Made by a program: the position numbers and the translations under genes. A stretch of DNA of 64,000 bases from PGYT01 sp963675055 (GTDB taxonomy: Bacteria > Bacteroidota > Ignavibacteria > Ignavibacteriales > Melioribacteraceae): the NCBI GenBank assembly GCA_963675055.2, contig CAXXJE010000005.1, positions 620,001 through 684,000 on the forward strand, given 5' to 3'. The notes under the pieces are model-generated. The model saw only the letters and a program-made list of their open reading frames with translations. It was not told the DNA's origin and did not search any database. Shown here piece after piece: positions 57,153 through 64,000 of this stretch (within the stretch, counting starts at the first letter, position 1; each line of letters starts with the position of its first letter).

Positions 57153-58484
57153 CTACCTCCTGTTTTTTCCGCTACGACTGCTGCTGCTACGTGAACTACC
57201 ACTTCTTGAACTGCTGCTCCTGGCACTGCTGCTGCTACGTGAACTGCTGCTTCTACTTTTTACGCTGCTGCTCCTCGAACTGCTGCTACTGCTGCGTCCA
57301 TATGATTTCGATGACGATGAGCTTCTACTCGGACTACTATATGATGAACGCGAACTGCTAGATCTTGAACTGGAATTTGGTCTGTATGTACTGGCTCTGC
57401 TTGATTTGCTCTTAGCTTTATATCTTGAACTCGGAGTACTGTAATTCTTGCTTGACTTTGTTTTATAACTCCGAGAACGGGAAGTACTACTCTTTTTAGT
57501 ATATGAACGGCTACTCGAAGATTTTGTGCTTGTTCTGCTCTTTACACGTGAATTATCCGAACTCTTGCTCGTGCCTTTATTTATGACTGTGTTAGATGAA
57601 GTTTTACTTCGACCAACCACACGGGATTCATCACTCGAATTTCCTTTTCGTACTCGTGCTGTTTCAGAACTCCTTCCTGCACCGGAAGTTCTAGCCTTAG
57701 TGCTTGCAGCTTCCCCGGATGAAGTACCTCTTTTAACTACACCGGTAGTTCTGCCGCCTGTCGTACTCCTTCCGGCAGATGTTCCCCTGCCGTTTCTAAC
57801 AACCGTTCCTGAACTGCCTGAGGTTCTTCCAACAGAACCCACAGTACTGCCGCTTCTACCACCGCTAGTGGTTCTTGTCCTTGACGTATATCCCCTTCCG
57901 CCGTCGTTATCTCTTAATCTGGAATTATGCGACCGATACTTTTTGCCGGAGTTACCTGAATTATTCCATCCGTAGTAATGAGATGGGTAGTGATAATACC
58001 AGGAATTATAATAACCATATGAAGGATAATAATAATATGGCGGGACTAAACATGACCCCGGATACCAATCATACCATGGGTCCCAATACCAGCCATCATA
58101 ATAATAACTTGAGGGATAGTGATAATACGAGTATGATGGGAAATAATTCCAGTAGTATCTTCTGTAACGAGGGTAGTAATAATATTCGTCATAATACGAA
58201 TCGTCGTTCAGAATGATCACTTCACCGTCGGCAGTAACATAAACGTCCTGCGGTCTCTTATCGTAATAATAGAGTGAATCTGTATAGTAATCATCATCAG
58301 CATATAGGGTATCGGAATCATAATACTCTCCTTCGTCCTCATAATCCCCGTATTGATCGTAATAGTCATCACTCTCCTGATAACCATAGTCTTCCTGCTC
58401 GTATCCTCTCGTTGCCAGTTGAGTATAACATCCGGTAAGCGAAGCAAGCAGTGATATTATCAATATTTTATGAATCGTTTTCAT
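57153..58484 (-). CDS. Lipoprotein with acidic, Tyr-rich and Ser/Arg-rich regions
   Basis: This 443-residue protein has a clean lipobox LTGC (Cys19). Residues 20-75 are Asp/Glu/Tyr-rich. A short strand-like segment follows (DVYVTADGEVIILND). Residues about 95-175 are extremely Tyr/Trp/Pro-rich (YYPRYRRYYWNYFPSYSYYHY), and residues about 180-443 are Ser/Arg/Gly/Thr then Ser/Lys/Arg repeats. The tail is strongly basic, the head strongly acidic. AGGAGA lies before the ATG, and the 58501-58510 palindrome GAGATATCTC precedes that. No homologue is recognised. The Tyr-rich part suggests aggregation, adhesion or crosslinking; the basic tail could bind polyanions. Confidence 0.7.
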   Translation of the reverse strand: MKTIHKILIISLLASLTGCYTQLATRGYEQEDYGYQESDDYYDQYGDYEDEGEYYDSDTLYADDDYYTDSLYYYDKRPQDVYVTADGEVIILNDDSYYDEYYYYPRYRRYYWNYFPSYSYYHYPSSYYYDGWYWDPWYDWYPGSCLVPPYYYYPSYGYYNSWYYHYPSHYYGWNNSGNSGKKYRSHNSRLRDNDGGRGYTSRTRTTSGGRSGSTVGSVGRTSGSSGTVVRNGRGTSAGRSTTGGRTTGVVKRGTSSGEAASTKARTSGAGRSSETARVRKGNSSDESRVVGRSKTSSNTVINKGTSKSSDNSRVKSRTSTKSSSSRSYTKKSSTSRSRSYKTKSSKNYSTPSSRYKAKSKSSRASTYRPNSSSRSSSSRSSYSSPSRSSSSSKSYGRSSSSSSRSSSVKSRSSSSRSSSSARSSSSRSGSSRSSSSRSGKNRR

Positions 58485-58624
58485 GGCAAGTCTCCTTTCT
58501 GAGATATCTCATATAGATACTACCAACGATTGTGCCGAAAAAAATGGTTGACACGCAGCCTAAATAAGGCTGGTTATTAAGGAATGTATATTAAAATAGA
58601 TACAGTGTTCAGGAAAATATACAG

Positions 58625-59395
58625 TTAAAAGATGGCTTTAATATATTCAACAAAAATTCCCCGGTCTGCTCTGTTACTAACAAATTTTTTGTTATCGAGC
58701 AAATCTCTCAAATCCATTCCGATAGTGAATCCTTCTCCAACGGACCAGCGAACACCCATATTCAGATAACCGTTACCATCGCCAAATGAAAGAGGATTAT
58801 TATCGTTTATTGCGAAGTCATATTCTGCAAGAACTGAAACCTTACCACCAATTGTTTTCTCAATACCAAAACCGATATTCAAATCCTTATCGTTGTCGTC
58901 ACGCTCCAGAGAATAGTTCACAACTCCGTGAAGCGCGAGATAACCGAGAAACTCGAAATTCTTTGCAACAGCAGCATAAAACCCGGGAGATTTTATTGCA
59001 AACCTAGACTTATCTTCGAAGTATTCTCCTTTACCCTGCGAATCGAATCCGAGAGTAAGGGCCGGAAGTCCCTCAACTTCATCAATTATTCTGAACTTCA
59101 TATTAACACCCGGGAGTTCGTAAAAATCCATTTCCCCCGTACCGATTATGTTAGAACCACCGTAAGATATACCGAAACTGAAGTTTTCGAATACACCGAC
59201 TTCTATTTTAGATATTAAAACTCCCAAAGGCAGTACGTCAAGAGATACACCGACATATCCTTTCTCAAGAACTCCCGCAGATGGAAGATCTATTAGTGAA
59301 CGATATTCAAACTTTGCATTGGTTCCGGCTGTACCTTGTGCCTGGCATAAGCCTGTTAATAGGAGAAATAAAATTGCAAACGATTTTATTTTCAT
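58625..59395 (-). CDS. Predicted outer-membrane barrel protein (YjbH-like)
   Basis: This 256-residue protein has a signal peptide (about 1-19, ending CQAQ) and regular amphipathic strands ending VEYIKAIF, a terminal Phe typical of outer-membrane barrels. The segment SAGVLEKGYVGVSLDVLPLGVLISKIEVGVFENF resembles the YjbH/barrel repeats of exopolysaccharide-associated proteins. Function is unknown. The gene is single, with no overlap to neighbours. Confidence 0.65.
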   Translation of the reverse strand: MKIKSFAILFLLLTGLCQAQGTAGTNAKFEYRSLIDLPSAGVLEKGYVGVSLDVLPLGVLISKIEVGVFENFSFGISYGGSNIIGTGEMDFYELPGVNMKFRIIDEVEGLPALTLGFDSQGKGEYFEDKSRFAIKSPGFYAAVAKNFEFLGYLALHGVVNYSLERDDNDKDLNIGFGIEKTIGGKVSVLAEYDFAINDNNPLSFGDGNGYLNMGVRWSVGEGFTIGMDLRDLLDNKKFVSNRADRGIFVEYIKAIF

Positions 59396-59480
59396 TTCAA
59401 TCCCGGTATTTATTAAATGTTAGTTCATTAAAACGACAATAATAATTTAATTACAAATTAAAAGAATACCTAAATCAATG

Positions 59481-59852
59481 TCATTTGATTTCAAGTACGG
59501 TATCATATAAAGAGAATTCTGATATAGCTTTTACCAGAATAGCCGCGCCGCTGTCGCCCTTAACAATAAATTTAGTATCATAATCATCTTCAACATATTC
59601 ACCAATTCTCTCACTTCCGGAGAGTATCTCGTATTGACTTTTAAGATCCCTGAAGGGTGCTGGTTTTCCAAACGAGTTTAACGGAACAGGATGTATACAT
59701 ACCAATCTCTCACCTCTGTCATTCACACTTTCCGAAGTTATATATTTAACCTCATAAATACTGAAGACATATAACCACATTAAAGTCCCGATCACCATGA
59801 GAACCATAAAGCCAAGTGCTAACAATTTATATTTCCCATCTGATAATTTCAA
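59481..59852 (-). CDS. Hypothetical single-pass membrane protein (123 aa)
   Basis: One N-terminal helix (about 8-30) is followed by an 85-residue extracytoplasmic part; I do not recognise it. It begins at TTG in a TTGA overlap with the stop of cysS, so it is translated with cysS. A function cannot be inferred from this placement. Confidence 0.6.
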   Translation of the reverse strand: MKLSDGKYKLLALGFMVLMVIGTLMWLYVFSIYEVKYITSESVNDRGERLVCIHPVPLNSFGKPAPFRDLKSQYEILSGSERIGEYVEDDYDTKFIVKGDSGAAILVKAISEFSLYDTVLEIK

Positions 59853-61249
59853 TTAATTCTGAATGTTGTTCCTTCTTTACTATCCCTTAGTATTACGCCA
59901 AGTTTCTCGAGACCATCTCTGATTTGATCAGCAAACGCATAGTTCTTTTCATTTTTCGCGCTTAGTCTGAGATCAATTAAAAGCTGTATTAATTCATCCT
60001 GAAGTCCGCCGGAATTATCTTCACTATCTAATTTAATAACTCCAAGTATATCTATTCCTGTTTTATCAATCAGTTCTTTTACTTCGCTCAGATATTTGTA
60101 ATCAACTCCTTCGGTCAGACTGAGATCTTTGTTTACATCCCGCATCAAGTCGAACAATACCGCAACAGCCTGGGGAGTATTAAAATCATCGTCCATTGCG
60201 TTTTCAAACTTCTTACGATATCCGTCAATATCAGTTTGAGGTGTTATGCCTTCCTTATGCGCTTCAATTCTTTCAACAAGTGTCCTGTAGAAATTCGAGA
60301 GTTTCTCAACACCTTTCGTCGCTCCTTCAATCAGTTCTTCGCTGTAACTCAATGGTCCGCGGTAATGAGTTTGAGCAAACAAAAGACGTATTGCTTCCGC
60401 ATTATGTCTGCTTAAAATTTCGCGAGCAGTAAAGAAGTTGCCCAATGATTTGGACATCTTTTCATCCTTAATGTTGAGGAATCCGAAATGAAGCCAGTAT
60501 TTTACGAACTGTTTATCATGAGCTCCTTCACTCTGGGCTATCTCATTCTCATGATGCGGGAAGATCAGGTCATTCCCGCCTGCATGAATATCAATCGATT
60601 CGCCGAGGTGTTTCATACTCATTGCGGAGCATTCAATATGCCAGCCCGGGCGACCTTTACCCCAAGGGCTGTCCCATGCAGGTTCACCTTCTTTGGCTTT
60701 TTTCCAAAGTGTGAAATCCAGCGGATTCTTTTTATTTTCGTTTATTTCAATCCTTGCGCCGGATTCAAGATCCTCGATTTTTTTACCGCTTAACTTGCCG
60801 TAACCGGTAAACTTTCCAACATCATAATATACATCACCGTTTGCATCGTATGCCATTCCCCTATCAACAAGAGACTGAACCAAATTGATAATATCCTGGA
60901 TATGTTCGGTCGCCTTCGGGTAAATGTCGGCTTTCTTGATTCCGAGTTTTGTTATATCCTCAAAAAACGCATTCGTAAATTCACTGGTTATTACATTAGA
61001 ATCTACATTAGCCTTAATTGATTTCTGAATTATCTTATCATCTATGTCCGTGAGATTCATTGCGAACTTCACGTTGTAACCTTTATAAATTAAATAACGC
61101 CTGATTATATCAGATACGATAAATGATCGCCCGTTACCAATGTGAAAAAAATCGTATACCGTGGGACCGCACATATAAAATGTAACATTCGGCGGATCTA
61201 TCGGAACAAACTCTTCCTTTCTCTTCGAAAGCGTATTATAGATTAACAT
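59849..61249 (-). CDS. cysS: Cysteinyl-tRNA synthetase
   Basis: This 466-residue class I synthetase charges tRNA-Cys. The zinc/ATP motif CGPTVYDFFHIGN carries the HIGH-equivalent HIGN, WHIECSAMS has the second zinc Cys, and KMSKSLGN is the KMSKS loop. ATG 61249 was chosen: AGGAGA precedes it and the conserved N-terminus begins there. The frame also extends 17 codons upstream to 61300 but without a ribosome-binding site. Confidence 0.95.
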   Translation of the reverse strand: MLIYNTLSKRKEEFVPIDPPNVTFYMCGPTVYDFFHIGNGRSFIVSDIIRRYLIYKGYNVKFAMNLTDIDDKIIQKSIKANVDSNVITSEFTNAFFEDITKLGIKKADIYPKATEHIQDIINLVQSLVDRGMAYDANGDVYYDVGKFTGYGKLSGKKIEDLESGARIEINENKKNPLDFTLWKKAKEGEPAWDSPWGKGRPGWHIECSAMSMKHLGESIDIHAGGNDLIFPHHENEIAQSEGAHDKQFVKYWLHFGFLNIKDEKMSKSLGNFFTAREILSRHNAEAIRLLFAQTHYRGPLSYSEELIEGATKGVEKLSNFYRTLVERIEAHKEGITPQTDIDGYRKKFENAMDDDFNTPQAVAVLFDLMRDVNKDLSLTEGVDYKYLSEVKELIDKTGIDILGVIKLDSEDNSGGLQDELIQLLIDLRLSAKNEKNYAFADQIRDGLEKLGVILRDSKEGTTFRIN

Positions 61250-61411
61250 CAATTCTCCTGATTTTAATCCTAAAATAACAATAGCGCCATGCTTATTCAA
61301 CTTTGAAACAAGTAATATTATTGTAAATGACCAGTATCAAGGTACTTTATGGCAATATTAATCCATAGATGATTATATTGCGGCAATTTAGAATTAGAAC
61401 TTAGTTTATTA

Positions 61412-62284
61412 ATGATATACCTGCTTGTAGTTTCTTTGATCTGGGCATTTTCCTTCGGACTTATAAAAGGTTCACTCACCGGACTGGATGCCAATCTAGT
61501 CTCATTAATTAGGCTCGCAATATCTTTTGTTTTCTTCCTGCCGGTGATGAAAATAAAGGGGATTAAGTCAGGCATGGTGATGAAGCTTATACTCGCCGGG
61601 ACGGTTCAGTACGGTTTAATGTATTCGTTATATATCTACTCTTATAGATATCTCGAAGCCAGTGAAGTGGCACTCTTCACAATATTCACCCCGGTTTTCG
61701 TTACACTTTTTAATGATCTGTTCAATAGAAAGTTTAATGGATTGTTCTTAGCTACATCTCTGCTTGCAGTAGCAGGAGCTATTGTTATCTACTATTATTC
61801 TATGGGAATGACGTCTTTTATTGGGATTTTACTGGTACAGGCTTCCAATTTATGTTTTGCATTCGGGCAAATATATTACCGCAGAATAATGAAACAACTG
61901 GAAGGTTACAGTGACAGGGATGTATTCGGTCTGCTTTATCTGGGAGCAGTTGTTATTACTCTCATATTTTCATCAATTAGTGTTGATTTTGAAGCCGTTG
62001 CTTTATCATCCGAACAGGTGTACATCTTGTTATACCTTGGAATTGTCGCATCGGGAATCGGATTCTTTTTATGGAACTACGGTGCAAGAAGAACCAACGC
62101 AGGAGCTCTATCTATATTTAACAATTTAAAAATTCCGCTCGCGATGGCGGTTTCATATATTTTCTTTAGTGAAAATATTAATTCAACCAATTTAATTGTG
62201 GGTGGAATTATTATCGTTGGATCATTGTTATTAAATCAATACTTTTTAACGCGAAAAAACGAATCAATAATTATTGAAAACTAG
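61412..62284 (+). CDS. EamA/DMT-family permease
   Basis: This 290-residue inner-membrane protein has about ten helices in two EamA repeats; the second begins near residue 145 (GILLVQASNLCFAFGQIYYRR). Its N-terminus MIYLLVVSLIWAFSFGLIKG is typical of carboxylate/amino-acid transporter (CarA/YdcZ-like) members. The substrate is unknown. It is followed after 4 bases by the lytic transglycosylase gene, so both are in one operon. Confidence 0.85.
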   Translation: MIYLLVVSLIWAFSFGLIKGSLTGLDANLVSLIRLAISFVFFLPVMKIKGIKSGMVMKLILAGTVQYGLMYSLYIYSYRYLEASEVALFTIFTPVFVTLFNDLFNRKFNGLFLATSLLAVAGAIVIYYYSMGMTSFIGILLVQASNLCFAFGQIYYRRIMKQLEGYSDRDVFGLLYLGAVVITLIFSSISVDFEAVALSSEQVYILLYLGIVASGIGFFLWNYGARRTNAGALSIFNNLKIPLAMAVSYIFFSENINSTNLIVGGIIIVGSLLLNQYFLTRKNESIIIEN

Positions 62285-62288
62285 TTAA

Positions 62289-63227
62289 ATGTTTAAATCC
62301 AAACTCTCATACTTCATATTAGGAATTCTAGCTACAATTGCTCTGCTGGTCATTTTTAACTTTTACTACGGCAACGAAGTTAATACTGTAGAAACTTATC
62401 CACAGGATTATAAAATTGTTACCCCCCCTGTTCCGTCGGAACTGGATTTTTGCGGTGAAGATGTTCCGCTTTACAATACTGATATCAAGGAACGCATTGA
62501 AAGGGAATTTATAGTTAATACTTACTGGCATTCTGCCACCGTACTGCTGCTTAAAAATGCCAACCGTTGGTTTCCTGTCATTGAACCGATACTCGAAAAG
62601 AACGGAATTCCGGATGACTTCAAGTATATGTGCATGATAGAAAGCAACTTGTCTAATGTTGTATCTCCTGCAGGCGCAGTAGGATTCTGGCAGCTGATGA
62701 AAGGAGCCGCGAAAAAGTACGGGCTGGACGTGAACGGTGAAATCGACGAACGATACAACGTGGAGAAAGCTACCGAAGCAGCCTGCAAGTACCTTAAAGA
62801 CGCATACCAAAAATACGGCAACTGGACAATGGCCGCTGGCTCATACAATATGGGCATGAACGGGGTTGAAAACCAGATGGACCGGCAGAAAACAAATAAC
62901 TATTACAACCTTGTACTTAATGAGGAAACTACCAGGTTTGTTGCAAGAATAATCAGCATGAAGATTATTCATCAGAATCCGGAAAGATATGGTTTCTTTA
63001 TTCCTGAAGACGACCTTTACGAACCTCTTCAAACATATACGGTTAAAATAAATTCCGGCGTTAAACATTTTGCAGATTTCGCGCACAGGCATAAAATAAA
63101 TTATGCGACACTTAAATATTTCAATCCATGGCTGCGTGAGAACTATTTAACAAACCGGAAGAAAAAGATTTATGAGATTAAGCTGCCGGTAAAGGGAACA
63201 TTCGAAGTAATACCAGAGTTAAAGTAA
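62289..63227 (+). CDS. Membrane-anchored lytic transglycosylase (SLT, MltD-like)
   Basis: This 312-residue protein has an N-terminal helix (about 8-27) and then an SLT domain. Glu118 in MCMIESNLSN is the catalytic residue, and GAVGFWQLMKGAAKKYGL and AAGSYNMGMNGV complete the fold. It cleaves peptidoglycan glycan strands between MurNAc and GlcNAc. The C-terminal part (about 245-312) resembles a LysM-like substrate-binding segment (YTVKINSGVKHFADFAHRH). A 7-base gap separates it from the next gene. Confidence 0.88.
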   Translation: MFKSKLSYFILGILATIALLVIFNFYYGNEVNTVETYPQDYKIVTPPVPSELDFCGEDVPLYNTDIKERIEREFIVNTYWHSATVLLLKNANRWFPVIEPILEKNGIPDDFKYMCMIESNLSNVVSPAGAVGFWQLMKGAAKKYGLDVNGEIDERYNVEKATEAACKYLKDAYQKYGNWTMAAGSYNMGMNGVENQMDRQKTNNYYNLVLNEETTRFVARIISMKIIHQNPERYGFFIPEDDLYEPLQTYTVKINSGVKHFADFAHRHKINYATLKYFNPWLRENYLTNRKKKIYEIKLPVKGTFEVIPELK

Positions 63228-63234
63228 TTGAATT

Positions 63235-63651
63235 ATGAATCGCTTGATAATCATATTCCTGATAGTAACTACAGCAGTGTTCGGACAGACTGTTGGCAGT
63301 CGTCCCGACTCATTAACGTCGAATGATTCTTCCAGGGTTTTGCTCCGATCACCAATGACACTTCAAAACATTAATACTCTGGAAATTCGTGAATCGTTTT
63401 TTACCGACTTCTCCGCATTTCCCGAACTTGCCATAATGCAAGCTGAGTTGTCGGATAATGCCGGCAAGCCGGACGTGAAGGAACTGAAAGCTAATCTACT
63501 CGCAAACTTTCAACAAAGCATGAAATGGAAATCCGATTATTCACTTGGAGTCTTCGGTCAGGTATTGGGCTATGCTATGTCTGCCGCAACGGTTGGACTG
63601 GCTGTTAAACATATAGCAAAGTATAAAGGCAAAGCGTTTTTCGGGAAATGA
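63235..63651 (+). CDS. Hypothetical exported protein (138 aa)
   Basis: It has a signal peptide (about 1-18, ending VFGQ). The middle is unrecognised, and a hydrophobic stretch near the C-terminus (GYAMSAATVGLAVKHIA) may be a membrane helix. It follows the transglycosylase gene directly and ends next to the convergent pseudouridine synthase gene without overlap. Function unknown. Confidence 0.6.
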   Translation: MNRLIIIFLIVTTAVFGQTVGSRPDSLTSNDSSRVLLRSPMTLQNINTLEIRESFFTDFSAFPELAIMQAELSDNAGKPDVKELKANLLANFQQSMKWKSDYSLGVFGQVLGYAMSAATVGLAVKHIAKYKGKAFFGK

Positions 63652-64000
63652 TTACTCTGCTGTAATTCTAAGTCTTCCAATCACTTCTTTCATATCATCT
63701 GGTAATTCCGAGTTAAACAGCATCTTCTCTTTCGTACGAGGATGAACAAACCCAAGAGTTTTAGCATGTAATGCCTGCCTCGTAACTATTTTAAGCAGGT
63801 TATCAACCCGGCTTTTCATTTTAGGCAGGTTTAATCCGTATACAATTCTTCTTCCTCCGTATGTAGGATCTCCAAACACAGGATGATTAATGTATGCCAT
63901 ATGTACTCTTATCTGATGAGTCCTTCCTGTTTTTAGACGAAGCTGGAGTAAAGAAGCGAATTCAAATTCTTCCAGGACTTTATAATAGGTATGGGCATGC
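63652..64000 (-). CDS. RluD-type 23S rRNA pseudouridine synthase, 5' end outside window
   Basis: Only the C-terminal 115 codons or so lie in the window; the frame continues past position 64000. The segment LKTGRTHQIRVHMAYINHPVFGDPTYGG is diagnostic of the RluA/RluC/RluD family, which isomerises uridines in 23S rRNA or tRNA. The catalytic Asp (HRLD) lies beyond the edge, so the specific subfamily cannot be fixed. Confidence 0.92.
   Translation of the reverse strand, partial: HAHTYYKVLEEFEFASLLQLRLKTGRTHQIRVHMAYINHPVFGDPTYGGRRIVYGLNLPKMKSRVDNLLKIVTRQALHAKTLGFVHPRTKEKMLFNSELPDDMKEVIGRLRITAE

Noticed and set aside
57148..57444. Leucine-rich 98-codon ORF on the plus strand
   Set aside because: It is the antisense shadow of the Ser/Arg-rich lipoprotein repeats; its composition is explained by the reverse frame of the AGC/CGT-type codons.
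61250..61300. Longer N-terminus for cysteinyl-tRNA synthetase
   Set aside because: ATG 61249 has AGGAGA and begins at the conserved synthetase N-terminus.
1..64000. Search for tRNA, rRNA, CRISPR arrays and prophage
   Set aside because: I read for cloverleaf-type GGTTCGAA arms, regularly spaced direct repeats and phage genes; none was convincing. A tRNA scan could still find a small gene I missed.

Overview
The window looks like a chromosomal segment of an Ignavibacteria-type bacterium (Bacteroidota/Chlorobi group). The lineage call rests on three things seen in the sequence: type IX secretion (T9SS) components (a SprA translocon running off the left edge and a very large PorU-like C25 protease), a subtilisin ending in the NYPNPFNPST-type C-terminal sorting domain typical of that group, and two promoters sharing a TAnnTTTG-type -7 element as in Bacteroidota. 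Most of the DNA is ordinary coding sequence with short gaps. I found no rRNA, tRNA, CRISPR array, intact insertion sequence or prophage.

Layout. 1-5403: sprA (partial, minus). 5514-11353: minus-strand metabolic run (PPP-type phosphatase, acetyl-CoA hydrolase/transferase, alanine dehydrogenase, 2-hydroxyacid dehydrogenase, SpmA/SpmB-like membrane protein). 11483-14050: nitrilase-family hydrolase, small hypotheticals, EamA permease. 14066-24147: efflux locus, with a MacB-type permease, two paralogous ATPases (one with altered motifs) and a HlyD-type adaptor, plus a secreted protein built of four related repeats, facing a divergent NtrC-type regulator and histidine kinase. 24155-32374: SPOR-domain lipoprotein, lone DUF2156 protein, Cys-containing Rrf2 regulator, O-methyltransferase, T9SS cargo protease, signal peptidase I and LepA. 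32375-33451: a loose, gene-poor stretch with an ORFan membrane protein and a possible transposase remnant. 33452-35951: phosphoesterase/beta-propeller fusion and a HAD phosphatase. 35983-42818: outer-membrane protein and PorU-like sortase.

43273-53314 is a tightly packed nine-gene minus-strand run joining a TPR lipoprotein, DUF4292 lipoprotein and EnvC-like protein to a polysaccharide set (flippase, UDP-galactopyranose mutase, GT2, GT9, GT4 and GT26). UDP-galactopyranose mutase next to a GT2 enzyme suggests a galactofuranose-containing surface glycan. 53428-64000 holds an ATP-grasp enzyme, RsgA, a FadL-like barrel downstream of two compositionally extreme lipoproteins, a second barrel, CysS, another EamA permease, a lytic transglycosylase and a truncated RluD-type pseudouridine synthase at the right edge.

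The genes least explained by known systems are the four-repeat secreted protein beside the two-component and efflux locus (19466-21178), the Tyr-rich/Ser-Arg-rich lipoprotein operon (55369-58484), and the paired ATPases of the efflux system. I do not see a convincing complete novel system; these are the best candidates.
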